DNA of 64,000 nucleotides from Caulobacter vibrioides (GCF_002858865.1 NZ_PJRR01000009.1:124001-188000); one strand, 5' to 3'; shown: positions 34,028 to 42,656, numbered from the stretch's first letter. Made by a program: numbers and translations. Notes: generated from the sequence alone by a model not told the origin.

Positions 34028-34076
34028 CCGTCACGTGGCTGTCACGTGGCTGTCATCTTTTGGGCGGCCGTACGAT
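34028..34076 (+). promoter_or_regulatory. Pho box (PhoB site) with a matching -10 element
   Basis: Three direct repeats with an 11-base period: CCGTCACGTGG, CTGTCACGTGG and CTGTCATCTTT (34028-34060). The second and third match the PhoB consensus CTGTCAT-N4-CTGTCAT. Exactly ten bases later stands TACGAT (34071-34076), the expected -10 position of a PhoB-activated promoter reading rightwards. No convincing gene follows on that strand before 35691. Confidence 0.65.
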
Positions 34077-34338
34077 TGCCGGGGCGAGACTTCGATCCCG
34101 CCCATAGGCCATATTCTGTCTTGCCTGTCGGAAGCCTGGCGCCAAAGCCCGCTCACTGGCCCAGGTCGTCGGACAGACGACCACCCGGGATGATGAGCAA
34201 GATTCCCACCCGAACAGGATCATCCTTGGGCGAAGCTTCGCCACTGCATCCGATGACCGCCTCGCCCGCCAAACTTCCTCTCCGGTTTCGGCCGGCGTCG
34301 GGTACGGAATTCACAGCTTGGAGCAATTGCCGCCGCGT

Positions 34339-35166
34339 CTATCGCCCCGGGGGTGAGGGCATGCCGTCCGCTGTCCCGCGCGCCATGGATTTCATGACCT
34401 GCGTCATGATCAAAGTGCGCGCGCCGCGCGGCAGCCCAAAGAACAGCGCCTCGAGAGCTTTCGACAAGAACCCCGGACGCACCGTGGTTTTGCGCCCCAA
34501 GGCCGCCAGCGCCTCGCGCGGAATACGTCCAGGCTTTGCAGCAGCGCCCATGACCATGTTGGCCCGGGCGGCGAAACCGCTGGCGACCGGCCCCGGCGCC
34601 ACGGCGATCACGTCAACGCCGAACTGCTTTAACTCTGGGCGCAAGCCTTCAACAAAGGATTGGATAAAGGCCTTGGTCGCTGCGTAGTTGGCGGCACGCG
34701 GAACGCCCTGAAAGCCAACCAGCGATCCAAACAACACAATACCGCCGGCGCCGCGTCGAATGAAGCGCCGCGCAAAGGCATGGGTGAGCGCAACGACCGC
34801 ACGGCAATTGACGTCAATCATGTCGAGCTCGGGCTCAATCGGCTGCTCGACAAACGCGCCCGACGTTCCAAAACCCGCCGCAGCCACCAACAAGCCGACA
34901 TCTTCGGCGGCGGTTGCAGCGATCACGCGCTCGACGTCTTCGGCCCTGCCGAGATCGGCGGCGATGACGCGCGCTTGAACGCCGTGTTTGGATTGCACCG
35001 CGTCCGCCAGGGCGCGCAACCGGTCTTCCCGGCGCGCGACGAGGATGAGGTTGTAGCCGCGCCGTGCGAGCTCACGTGCGAAGGCCTCGCCGATCCCGTC
35101 GGATGCGCCGGTGACCAGCGCGGTCGCGCCATAGCGTGGTGACCTTTTCTGAACTGACTTGCTCAT
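34339..35166 (-). CDS. SDR-family oxidoreductase
   Basis: A 275-residue classical SDR: TGASDGIGEAFARELARRG at residues 19-37, AAAGFG, Ser of LFGSLVGFQG, and the catalytic YAATK. The C-terminal extension GFLSKALEALFFGLPRGARTLIMTQVM resembles membrane-associated SDRs of the DltE/YqjQ type. Its start overlaps the stop of the DUF2141 gene by four bases, so the two are cotranscribed, and the operator repeats before the DUF2141 gene suggest TetR control. Confidence 0.88.
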   Translation of the reverse strand: MSKSVQKRSPRYGATALVTGASDGIGEAFARELARRGYNLILVARREDRLRALADAVQSKHGVQARVIAADLGRAEDVERVIAATAAEDVGLLVAAAGFGTSGAFVEQPIEPELDMIDVNCRAVVALTHAFARRFIRRGAGGIVLFGSLVGFQGVPRAANYAATKAFIQSFVEGLRPELKQFGVDVIAVAPGPVASGFAARANMVMGAAAKPGRIPREALAALGRKTTVRPGFLSKALEALFFGLPRGARTLIMTQVMKSMARGTADGMPSPPGR

Positions 35167-35582
35167 CGGGCGATCCGCACGGAAATCGTCGCGCCTTCAG
35201 CCGGAACGGCAAAGCGCGCCTCATCGAAGCGCGGCGCCCGCAAGCCCGGGCGAACATTGTTGGAAACGCCCCAGGCTTCTGTGGGCATGCCAAGGAAGTT
35301 CGTGTCCGTTTTTCGGTTGCCGTTCAGGTCATGCGAGACGGCGACGGCATAGGCGCCGGGCGCCACCCCCTCGAAGCGGCACGTCACACCGGCGGGATTG
35401 GCGGGAACCCAGACCTGGGCTGGCGTTTGGCCCATCGGAAAGGTTGCCCCACTGGCGTGAAGCCCGCATCCAACTTGGCCCGTGGCCCCGGCGACGCCAC
35501 TCACCTTCACCGTCAAGTCGCCGGCGAAAGCCGACGTCGCGCTCAGCGTGCACAAGATCGCAAGCAAACTCAGCTTCTGCAT
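35163..35582 (-). CDS. Exported DUF2141 protein
   Basis: A 139-residue secreted protein with signal peptide MQKLSLLAILCTLSATSAFAG and a beta-sandwich DUF2141 domain (LTVKVSGVAGATGQVGCGLHA, GAYAVAVSHDLNGNRKTDTNFLGMPTE, FGxPxE-type motif). The ATG at 35582 is preceded by AGGAGG at seven bases, so the upstream part of the frame is rejected. First gene of a two-gene operon divergent from the TetR gene. The function of this family is not known. Confidence 0.87.
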   Translation of the reverse strand: MQKLSLLAILCTLSATSAFAGDLTVKVSGVAGATGQVGCGLHASGATFPMGQTPAQVWVPANPAGVTCRFEGVAPGAYAVAVSHDLNGNRKTDTNFLGMPTEAWGVSNNVRPGLRAPRFDEARFAVPAEGATISVRIAR

Positions 35583-35594
35583 CACAGACCTCCT

Positions 35595-35645
35595 AGTAGA
35601 CAGTGTCAACACGACAATATGGAGCGTGAGTAGACAGCGTCAACA
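35595..35645. promoter_or_regulatory. Two direct copies of a TetR-type operator
   Basis: AGTAGACAG(T/C)GTCAACA occurs at 35595-35611 and 35629-35645. Each contains an odd-centred palindrome (TAGACA-N-TGTCAA in the first). The copies are 34 bases apart and fill the 108-base gap between the divergent DUF2141 and TetR genes. Confidence 0.68.
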
Positions 35646-35690
35646 GGCACGTGCATTTTTCTCGTCGAGATCTGCAGCGGAAGGCCGAGA

Positions 35691-36290
35691 GTGCCGAGAC
35701 CGGAACGAGACCTGAGAGAGGCCTGCCTCAAGGAGGCGCTGGCCATTATCGAGCATGAGGGCGTGGAGCGGCTAAGCTTGCGGGACGTGGCGCGACGGCT
35801 CGGGGTGTCGCATCAGGCGCCCTACCGGCATTTTCCAAGCCGGGACCACATCCTGGCCGAAGTCGTCGCGCGCGCCTTCGAGGAGTTCGCCCGCCATCTT
35901 GATGCGCACCCCAAGAGCAGCGATCCGGACCGCGACATGGGCCTCATGGGCGAAGCCTATCTTGCGTACGCCGCCAAGCATCCCCTGCAATATCAGCTCA
36001 TGTTCGCCACCCCTCTGCCAAGCACCGACACGCATCCAGAAATGATGGCCAAGGCGCGCCACGCATTCGACATGCTGCTCAGCGCGCTCCGGCGAAAGGC
36101 CGCTGAGCAGGGGCGGAGCTTGGCTGAAGAGGCCATCGTTCTTGACGCGCTCTTCATCTGGTCCGGCCTGCATGGATTGGCGATGCTGCGCAGTTCGTCG
36201 GCGTTCGATACGTTGGGGCTAAGGGGCGCTGCGATAGAGAACAGCACCGCCCATCTTCTCTCCCGTTTCGGCGACGCGCTCGGCCACTGA
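35691..36290 (+). CDS. TetR/AcrR-family transcriptional regulator, GTG start
   Basis: A 199-residue repressor with an N-terminal HTH at residues 10-55 (LREACLKEALAIIEHEGVERLSLRDVARRLGVSHQAPYRHFPSRDHILAEV) and a TetR_C33-like effector domain (YLAYAAKHPLQYQLMFATPLP). The GTG at 35691 follows a weak GGCCGAGA. It is divergent from the DUF2141-SDR operon and probably represses it and itself through the two repeats between them. Confidence 0.92.
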   Translation: MPRPERDLREACLKEALAIIEHEGVERLSLRDVARRLGVSHQAPYRHFPSRDHILAEVVARAFEEFARHLDAHPKSSDPDRDMGLMGEAYLAYAAKHPLQYQLMFATPLPSTDTHPEMMAKARHAFDMLLSALRRKAAEQGRSLAEEAIVLDALFIWSGLHGLAMLRSSSAFDTLGLRGAAIENSTAHLLSRFGDALGH

Positions 36291-36443
36291 GGGCGCCGAC
36301 GAAAGGCCTGATCGCCATTTGTGACGCGCAACCCGCGCCGTCAAAAGCGTTCGCTGTGAACGATCGGCCCTGAACGTCGCGGGACGACAGGCGTTGAAAA
36401 TCAACGCCCCTCGAACGTTAGACGTCGACACTGGAAGGGAAGG

Positions 36444-36519
36444 TGGTGCCTGGGGCCGGAATCGAACCAGCGACACGCGGATTTTCAATCCGCTGCTCTA
36501 CCAACTGAGCTACCCAGGC
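36444..36519 (-). tRNA. tRNA-Phe (anticodon GAA)
   Basis: Full cloverleaf: acceptor GCCTGGG/CCCAGGC, D arm GCTC/GAGC, anticodon stem GCGGA/TCCGC with loop TTGAAAA, T arm GCTGG/CCGGC with one U-G pair, discriminator A, encoded CCA. It lies 100 bases downstream of yacG on the same strand. Confidence 0.98.
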
Positions 36520-36619
36520 ATCCGGGCTTTGGCGGGGTGAAACCGCCTTGGCGACCTCGCCGTGCAGCGAGGAGCCGGGTCTATAGGGGAGGCGCGAAAG
36601 GATGTCCAGCGCCGTTTTA

Positions 36620-36793
36620 TCATTCCCTGTTGATGTCTTGGGATGGCGGATTTTCTTCATCGTCGTCCCCACCCACCACGACGTAGCGACCGCTCAGCCA
36701 GCGCTGGAGATCCACGTCCGCGCAGCGTTTCGAACAGAAAGGGCGGAACGCGGAATCAACGGGCTTGGCGCAGATGGGACATTTCGCGCTCAT
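36620..36793 (-). CDS. yacG: DNA gyrase inhibitor YacG (zinc protein)
   Basis: A 57-residue zinc-binding protein: C5 and C8 in KCPIC, then C20 and C24 in FCSKRC, followed by VDLQRWLSGRY, the family signature, and an acidic tail (GDDDEENPPSQ). E. coli YacG binds GyrB and blocks DNA binding. It overlaps the RNase E/G gene by four bases (ATGA) and is the last protein gene of the hisD operon. Confidence 0.93.
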   Translation of the reverse strand: MSAKCPICAKPVDSAFRPFCSKRCADVDLQRWLSGRYVVVGGDDDEENPPSQDINRE

Positions 36794-37851
36794 CTCGCGG
36801 ACACCTCAAATCGTTCAACAGGCCATGCAGGCGCGGCTTCGACAACGAACCGCCGACCCAGGCGCTCGGCGACGCCCTGGTCCAGCTCGGCCTGGAACGC
36901 TTCGGCGACGGCGGGGGCACAGAGGGCCGTCAAGCGCCCTCCCGGGTCCGCCCTGCCCTCACGCTCCAGCGCGCGCGCCAGGCGTCGCGCGACATAGCGC
37001 GGCTCGACGTCGCCGTCCCTCGTGAGCAGCCGATCGAGAATCGGCGGTGCTCGCCGAGGCACGATCATCTCAAGCGTCCCGAACTTGCTGATGGGCCCGA
37101 TTCCCACGCCAGGATTATCAGGCGCAAAGGCGTTACGGGCGGCCGTCGTCAGGGCCTGGGCGTCATGCCCCCGGCCGACCAGATCGAAAATGATGATTCC
37201 CGCCAGGCCCTTCAGCCTGAGAACACGGGCGGCGACATTGATGGCGGCCATGTTGGCCAGGCGCGCGGCGCGTTTGGAGTCGGCGCCGTCGCGGGCGCCC
37301 AGATCGACGTCGATCGCGGTGAGAGCTCGAGTCGGCTCCACGGCGATGTCCCCGCCCCCGGGCAGGCTGAACACCGTCGCTAGCGCATCGCCCTCGGCCT
37401 CCTCGACGGCGAGCAGGGCCTTTTCGCCCGTCGTCGGCGAACCGGCCTTCACGATCTGGCGCAGCCGCTCCTCGATCGATGGCCCCTGGGCCAGCACCCG
37501 AGGCTCGCCCTGCCCCTCGGCCACGAAGCGCGCCACACCGGCCTTGTCCGCGCGAGACGGGGTCTTGATCTCGATCTCGACGACGCCGCCCTCCACCAAG
37601 GCCGGCATGTCTGGCCGAAGCGGCAGGATGAGATCCCGGCCGCCCGGCAACTGCACAAAGGCGGATGAGAAGGCCTTCTCGATCTTGCGCACCCGGGCCA
37701 CGCCGTGAACGCCTTCGGCGTCCAGCGGATCGTCATCGGGCCATTCGATCATCAGCCGCTCGGGACGCCCGTCCAGCGTCACAACGCCGACGGTCTCCCC
37801 CACCCCTTTGTAGAGATAGGCGCGACGCACGGAGGCAGCCTTGGCGCTCAT
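36790..37851 (-). CDS. Ribonuclease E/G family protein (short form)
   Basis: A 353-residue RNase E/G-like protein, shorter than RNase G (about 490). A divergent S1-like N-terminus (GVHGVARVRKIEKAFSSAFVQLPGG) leads to the DNase-I-like catalytic part: TAIDVDLG and GIIIFDLVG supply the two metal-binding aspartates, with RLANMAAINVAARVLRLKGLAG between them. The C-terminal Zn-link and small domain are missing. It lies between maf and yacG with ATGA overlaps on both sides, the normal alphaproteobacterial order. Confidence 0.88.
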   Translation of the reverse strand: MSAKAASVRRAYLYKGVGETVGVVTLDGRPERLMIEWPDDDPLDAEGVHGVARVRKIEKAFSSAFVQLPGGRDLILPLRPDMPALVEGGVVEIEIKTPSRADKAGVARFVAEGQGEPRVLAQGPSIEERLRQIVKAGSPTTGEKALLAVEEAEGDALATVFSLPGGGDIAVEPTRALTAIDVDLGARDGADSKRAARLANMAAINVAARVLRLKGLAGIIIFDLVGRGHDAQALTTAARNAFAPDNPGVGIGPISKFGTLEMIVPRRAPPILDRLLTRDGDVEPRYVARRLARALEREGRADPGGRLTALCAPAVAEAFQAELDQGVAERLGRRFVVEAAPAWPVERFEVSAR

Positions 37852-38453
37852 GGGCGATAACCCAGTCCGGAAAGCAGGTTCAGGGTCTCATAGAGCGGCA
37901 GACCCACCACGCTGGGGTAGGAGCCCTGCAGGTCGGTGATGAATCCGCCCGCCAGGCCCTGGACGCCGTAACCGCCGGCCTTGCCCCGCCATTGGCCGCT
38001 GGCGACGTAACCGTCGCGCTCAGCGTCGGACAGGCGCTTGAAGCCGACCTTGGTCTCGACCAGCCGGGTGGCCGCGCGGCCGTCGGGCGCGATCAGCGCG
38101 ACGCCGGTCAGAACCTTGTGATTCCGGCCCGACAGGAGCTTGAGACAATAGAGGACATCCGCCTCGGTCTCGGCCTTGGGCAGGATACGGCGGCCCACAG
38201 CCACCACGGTATCGGCGGCCAGGACAAAATCGCCCGGCGCGCGCGCAGCGACCACCCGCGCCTTCTCGAGCGCGAGTCGGAGCGCGTGACGGCGGGGCGT
38301 CTCGTCGCGAAGCGGGGTTTCGTCGATGTCGGCGGGATCAACCCGGTCGGGCGTAACGCCGACCTGGGCGAGCAGATCGAGGCGCCGGGGGCTCGCGCTG
38401 GCCAGCACCAGCGCCGGCCCGGCGGCCACTGGGGCGGCCGTCTTCGGAGCCAT
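37848..38453 (-). CDS. maf: Maf-family nucleotide pyrophosphatase
   Basis: A 201-residue Maf protein: N-terminal LVLASASPRRLDLLAQVG, the metal-binding ADTVVAVGRRILPK region, and GGYGVQGLAGGFITDLQGSYPSVVGLPL. It hydrolyses non-canonical or modified nucleoside triphosphates (house-cleaning). It overlaps the RNase gene start by four bases and begins seven bases after the infA stop. Confidence 0.93.
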   Translation of the reverse strand: MAPKTAAPVAAGPALVLASASPRRLDLLAQVGVTPDRVDPADIDETPLRDETPRRHALRLALEKARVVAARAPGDFVLAADTVVAVGRRILPKAETEADVLYCLKLLSGRNHKVLTGVALIAPDGRAATRLVETKVGFKRLSDAERDGYVASGQWRGKAGGYGVQGLAGGFITDLQGSYPSVVGLPLYETLNLLSGLGYRP

Positions 38454-38460
38454 CGGCGTC

Positions 38461-38679
38461 CTACTTGAAGCGGTAGGTGATACGGCCCTTGGTCAGGTCG
38501 TAGGGGGTCATCTCGACCAGGACCTTGTCGCCCGCCAGAACACGGATGCGGTTCTTGCGCATCTTGCCGGCGGTGTGAGCGATAATCTCGTGATCGTTTT
38601 CCAGCTTCACGCGGAACGTGGCGTTCGGCAGCAATTCGCTGACCGTGCCGGGAAACTCGAGCAGTTCTTCCTTAGCCAT
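38461..38679 (-). CDS. infA: Translation initiation factor IF-1
   Basis: The 72 residues match IF-1 in full: [39 protein letters not shown] and [13 protein letters not shown]. It is an OB-fold protein binding the ribosomal A site during initiation. The ATG at 38679 follows GAGAGG; the frame runs four codons further but MAKEE is the family start. Confidence 0.98.
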   Translation of the reverse strand: MAKEELLEFPGTVSELLPNATFRVKLENDHEIIAHTAGKMRKNRIRVLAGDKVLVEMTPYDLTKGRITYRFK

Positions 38680-38775
38680 CAGGCCTCTCAAAGGGACGAA
38701 TCAGATAGCCGCGAGCGTACGCCCGACAGGGTTGTCGGGACGAGCCGTTCGCGGCGAGGCGCCTCTATAACGCAA

Positions 38776-39234
38776 TTACCCCCCAAACGTCGATGGCGCG
38801 CCGAAACGTCGCTTGATCGCCGCCGCCAAGGCGTCCCGGACCTCGCGGTAGGCCTCTAGGCGCGCCTCGCGGGAGCCGTCTGTCAGGGTGGGGTCGTGAG
38901 TCGGCCAGTACTCGATCTCGACCGCCCGATCACGGGAAAGCTCGACTGCCCGATGCTGCGCTTCCGGAGTCAGTGAGACGACGACATCGAAGCTGTCGTC
39001 CTCAAGCTGCGCGAACGTCTTGGGCCTGTGATCGGAGACATCCAGACCCAGCTCGTCCATGACCACCACAACGAAGGGGTCGATCCCCTCCCCGGCCGGA
39101 TCAGACTTGAGCCCACAGGAGTCGACATAGGCTCGCGTCCCATAGAATCGCTTGAACAGCCCCTCGGCCATCGGCGAGCGCACGCGGTTGTAGTTGCAGG
39201 TGAACAGCACCGCGTCCGGCAACGACTGGGGCAC
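38776..39234 (-). CDS. Low-molecular-weight protein-tyrosine-phosphatase-like protein
   Basis: A 152-residue LMW-PTP/arsenate-reductase-fold protein. The P-loop CNYNRVRS (CX5RS, Cys13) differs from the usual CxGNxCRS by having no second Cys. A DPT motif (THDPTLTDG) supplies the acid Asp. It lies in the hisD-UPF0262-x-infA string, two bases after the UPF0262 stop, a conserved alphaproteobacterial position. Phosphatase activity is inferred. Confidence 0.86.
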   Translation of the reverse strand: MPQSLPDAVLFTCNYNRVRSPMAEGLFKRFYGTRAYVDSCGLKSDPAGEGIDPFVVVVMDELGLDVSDHRPKTFAQLEDDSFDVVVSLTPEAQHRAVELSRDRAVEIEYWPTHDPTLTDGSREARLEAYREVRDALAAAIKRRFGAPSTFGG

Positions 39235-39236
39235 GG

Positions 39237-39716
39237 TCAGCCCCGCCAGTGCAGCGCGCAGATCAGGGTGAACAGGCGACGCGCCGTATCAAGGTCGGTC
39301 TTGACCTTGCCCTCCAGCCGCTCGCGCAGGAGGTTGGAGCCCTCGTTGTGCAGGCCCCGTCGCCCCATGTCCAAGGCTTCGATCTGCTGGGGCGAAGAGT
39401 TGCGGATGGCCGAGTAGTAGCTGTCGCAGATCAGGAAATAGTCCTTGATCACGCCACGAAACGGCGAGAGCGACAGTAGGTGGCGGCGCGCGTGACCGGC
39501 GCTTGCAATGTCGAACGCCAGGCGGTTCTCGATCAGCGACAGGCGCACATCGTAGGGGCCCTCGCCGGCTTCGGCGGGCTCGAAGTAGTTGCCCTCAAGC
39601 AGATCGAAGATCGCGACCTGGCGCTCCTGCTCCTGGTCGCGCGAAGCGGCCGCGAGGCTTTCCTCGTCGATCTCGATCGACTTGATCCGGTGGTTGGCGC
39701 GGGCGTCGGTGCTCAT
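39237..39716 (-). CDS. UPF0262 family protein
   Basis: A 159-residue protein matching the alphaproteobacterial UPF0262 family: QEQERQVAIFDLLEGNYFEP, HLLSLSPFRGVIKDYFLICDSYYSAIRNSSPQQIEALDMGRRGLHNEGS (blocks read separately), then LDTARRLFTLICALHWRG. Its function is not known. It sits between hisD and the phosphatase gene with gaps of 21 and 2 bases, so the same operon. Confidence 0.92.
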   Translation of the reverse strand: MSTDARANHRIKSIEIDEESLAAASRDQEQERQVAIFDLLEGNYFEPAEAGEGPYDVRLSLIENRLAFDIASAGHARRHLLSLSPFRGVIKDYFLICDSYYSAIRNSSPQQIEALDMGRRGLHNEGSNLLRERLEGKVKTDLDTARRLFTLICALHWRG

Positions 39717-39737
39717 CTGGCGCAGGAGGTTCGCGCG

Positions 39738-41024
39738 TCAGTCGCCGCTTGGCAACCTCACTGACGCAGACAAGGCGTGCGCCGGCAGCCCTTCAGCCTT
39801 GGCCAGGGCCACCGTGTGCGGTCCGAGCACGGCGAACGAGGCTGGATCGCACTTCACGATCGAGGTGCGCTTGATGAAGTCGTAGATCGACAGGCCCGAC
39901 TGGAACCGCGCCGCGCGGCTGGTCGGCAGCACGTGGTTGGAGCCCGCGACATAGTCGCCGATGGCTTCGGGCGTGACACGGCCCAGGAAGATCGCGCCGG
40001 CGTGCCGCACCCGGTCGGACAGGCGCTCAGGATTGTCGAGCGCGAACTCGACGTGCTCGGGCGCGATGGCGTCGACCAGGGTCGGACTCTCGTCCAACGG
40101 GGCGATGATCACCGCCCCGTGGTCGCGCCACGAGGCCGCAGCGTCCTCGCCTGTGGCTAGAGTCTTGAGGCGCTCGGCGATGGCCTCTTCGACCGCCGCG
40201 GCGAAGACCTCATCATCGGTGATCAGAATCGACTGGGCGGCTGGGTCGTGTTCGGCCTGGCTGAGCAGGTCGGCGGCGATCCAGTCAGGATTGTTCTTGT
40301 TGTCGGCGACCACGACGATCTCCGAGGGGCCAGCCAGGGCGTCGATGCCCACCACGCCGTAAAGGCGGCGCTTGGCGGCGGTGACATAGGCGTTGCCGGG
40401 ACCGACGATCTTGTCGACCGGCTGGATGGGTCCCGCGCCATAGGCCAGGGCGGCGACGGCCTGGGCCCCGCCTACGCGCCAGATCTCGGTGACGCCGGCT
40501 TCCTTGGCGGCGGCCAGCACGGCCGGCTGCAGCTTGCCGGGCGGGGTGACCATGGCGATGCGGTCGACACCGGCGACCTGGGCCGGGACGGCGTTCATCA
40601 GCACGGTCGAGGGATAGGCCGCGCGACCGCCGGGCACATAGACCCCCACGGCCTCCAGCGGCGTCCAGCGCCATCCCAGCTCAACGCCGGCCTCGTCGGT
40701 CCAGGCCTGGTCGGCCGGACGCTGGCGGCTGTGATAGGCGCGAATGCGAGCGGCGGCGAAGGCGATGGCCTCGCGGACGTCCGCCGGCGTCTCGGCCGCG
40801 CCGGCCTCGATCTCCTCGGCGGTCACGCCGATGGTCTCGGCCGTCAGGTCGACCTTGTCGAAGCGGCGGCTGTAGTCGAGCAGCGCCTCGATCCCCTGCG
40901 TACGGACGGCCTCAAGCACGCCAGCGACGGCGGCGTCGACATCAGCCGGCGAGCCGCGACGCTCGTCGAGGAACGCCTTGAAGGCGGTCTGGAAATCGGG
41001 GTCGGAAAACAGGAAGCGGCGCAT
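39738..41024 (-). CDS. hisD: Histidinol dehydrogenase
   Basis: A 428-residue enzyme that oxidises L-histidinol to histidine in two NAD-dependent steps. Visible are YVPGGRAAYPSTVLMNAVPA, IVGPGNAYVTAAKRRLYG, GIDALAGPSEI with catalytic and zinc-binding surroundings, EHDPAAQSI (His), and APEHVEF. The length is the family norm. It heads the run hisD-UPF0262-LMW phosphatase-infA-maf-RNase-yacG. Confidence 0.97.
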   Translation of the reverse strand: MRRFLFSDPDFQTAFKAFLDERRGSPADVDAAVAGVLEAVRTQGIEALLDYSRRFDKVDLTAETIGVTAEEIEAGAAETPADVREAIAFAAARIRAYHSRQRPADQAWTDEAGVELGWRWTPLEAVGVYVPGGRAAYPSTVLMNAVPAQVAGVDRIAMVTPPGKLQPAVLAAAKEAGVTEIWRVGGAQAVAALAYGAGPIQPVDKIVGPGNAYVTAAKRRLYGVVGIDALAGPSEIVVVADNKNNPDWIAADLLSQAEHDPAAQSILITDDEVFAAAVEEAIAERLKTLATGEDAAASWRDHGAVIIAPLDESPTLVDAIAPEHVEFALDNPERLSDRVRHAGAIFLGRVTPEAIGDYVAGSNHVLPTSRAARFQSGLSIYDFIKRTSIVKCDPASFAVLGPHTVALAKAEGLPAHALSASVRLPSGD

Positions 41025-41069
41025 GGCCTGCTAGATGCGGCTTTTTCCGACCAAGGCAAGCCCGAAAGC

Positions 41070-42536
41070 CTACGGAATGGCGGGGTCGCGCGTCCGGAAC
41101 CGGTACATCAGGGCGCCGTAGACGATGGCCGCAATAGCCAGGCCCACGAACCAGGCGTAGGTGTAGAGACCCGTCCAGATGCTCCCGACGCCCCCGAAGA
41201 GATGCGGCGCGGCGGCCGCTAGGAAGCCCGGAATATTGGGCGCGACACCCAGAAGCAGGGCCGCCACGGCGGCGGGGTTCCAACCCCCGCGATAGGCGTA
41301 AGCGCCGTCGCGGACATAGAGATCATCGACGTCCAACCGCGCCTTGCGCACGATCCAATAGTCCACGATGAGGATTCCGGCGATGGGCCCCAGCAGCGCG
41401 CCGTACCCGACCAGCCAGGTGAAGATGTAGCCCTGGGTAGTCTCCAGGAGCTTCCAGGGCATGATCAGGACGCCGATGACGGCCGTGATCCAGCCGCCCA
41501 TCCGATAGCTGATCTTGCTGGGCCAAAGGGCGGAGAAGTCATAGGCCGGCCCCACCAGGTTCGCCGCGATGTTGCAGCAGACGGTGTCGAGGCTGATGAT
41601 CAGCAGCCCGACCACGACAGCGATGCCGCCGATGTCGCCCGCCAGCTGGACAGGATCCCAGATCGCCTTGCCGAAGATGATCGTGGTCGCCGAGGTCGTC
41701 ACCACGCTGACCAGCGCCAGCAGACCCATCGGCACGGGCAGTCCCACGGCCTGACCGATGATCTGGTCGGACTGGCGCCGCGCAAATCGCGTGAAGTCGG
41801 GAATGTTCAGCGCCAGGGTCGCCCAGAACCCGACCATGGCCGTCAGAGCGGGCGCGAACACGCTCCAGAACTGACCGGCCTTGGCCCCGCCAGCGGCGAA
41901 GGCCGACGGCTGGTGCAGGATCGGCCCCAGGCCGCCCGCCTTGTCTACGGCCCACCAGACCATCAGAGCGCAGATCAGGATCTTGATCGGCGCCGTCCAG
42001 GTTTCCAGACGTCGGATCGCCGTCAGTCCCTTGGTGACGAAGAGCAGTTGCACGCCCCAGAAGGCGAAGAAGGCCAGCAGTTGCCCGACGCCGATCCCCA
42101 GCAGCGGCAACGGCGCGCCCTCCAGCTTTCGCCCCACGATGACGCCCAGCAGGGTAAGCAGCGCCCCGCCGCCGATCCAGGTCTGGATGCCGTACCAGCC
42201 GCAGGCGACGATCGCTCGGGCTACGGCGGGGACGCGCGCGCCTTTCCAGCCGAACGAGGCCCTCGCCAGAACAGCGTAGGGAACACCCCAGCGCGCACCA
42301 GAATGGCCGATCAGCAGCATCGGCACGAGCACGATGACATTGCCAAGCAGCACAGTGAGCACCGCCTGAGAGGCCGACATGCCCTGCTCGATCAAGCCCG
42401 ACGCCAGCATGTAGGCGGGCACGCAGATGACCATGCCCAGCCAGAGCGCCGCGAAATGCCACCAACGCCAGTTGCGCTGGGCCTCTACGGTCGGCGCCAG
42501 GTCTTCGTTCCAGAGGTCGCTGTCGGGCGCGCGCAT
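41070..42536 (-). CDS. NCS1-family nucleobase:cation symporter
   Basis: A 488-residue membrane transporter with about 12 hydrophobic helices. NCS1 features are the N-terminal WNEDLAP...NWRWWHFAALWLGM, GHSGARWGVPYAVLARASFGWKGARVPAVARAIVACGWYGIQ (discontinuous helix 3) and the helix-8 ALNIPDFTRFAR. Substrates of the family include cytosine, hydantoin, allantoin and thiamine. It is monocistronic. The 5-oxoprolinase-like gene is 18 kb away, so no link is claimed. Confidence 0.92.
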   Translation of the reverse strand: MRAPDSDLWNEDLAPTVEAQRNWRWWHFAALWLGMVICVPAYMLASGLIEQGMSASQAVLTVLLGNVIVLVPMLLIGHSGARWGVPYAVLARASFGWKGARVPAVARAIVACGWYGIQTWIGGGALLTLLGVIVGRKLEGAPLPLLGIGVGQLLAFFAFWGVQLLFVTKGLTAIRRLETWTAPIKILICALMVWWAVDKAGGLGPILHQPSAFAAGGAKAGQFWSVFAPALTAMVGFWATLALNIPDFTRFARRQSDQIIGQAVGLPVPMGLLALVSVVTTSATTIIFGKAIWDPVQLAGDIGGIAVVVGLLIISLDTVCCNIAANLVGPAYDFSALWPSKISYRMGGWITAVIGVLIMPWKLLETTQGYIFTWLVGYGALLGPIAGILIVDYWIVRKARLDVDDLYVRDGAYAYRGGWNPAAVAALLLGVAPNIPGFLAAAAPHLFGGVGSIWTGLYTYAWFVGLAIAAIVYGALMYRFRTRDPAIP

Positions 42537-42656
42537 ACCGCTCTCCGCGGGTGCGATCGGTCCCCAACGCGCCGGCCCCCGCCGCGACGCGACCCGACCT
42601 TAGGAACGGATCGCGCGCGCTGGCAATTGGCGGGACGTCGTTATGGCGCGGTCAGG

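Larger units (their letters stand above)
33427..34338. other. 912-base gene-free region
   Basis: No frame here looks like protein: the long forward frame through it runs on antisense into the SDR gene, and the reverse frames have no family features. It contains the exbB promoter side with an inverted repeat (33649-33668), a second palindrome TGCTGC-ATT-GCAGCA (33822-33836), and a Pho box at 34028-34060. Its A/T content is higher than in the flanking genes at 33660-33850. Confidence 0.6.

Noticed and set aside
33632..34687. Long forward reading frame of 351 codons through the exbB-SDR gap
   Set aside because: It has no domain sense, mixes Arg/Pro/Ser-rich low-complexity text, and its second half is antisense to a clear SDR gene. 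High-GC DNA produces such frames by chance.
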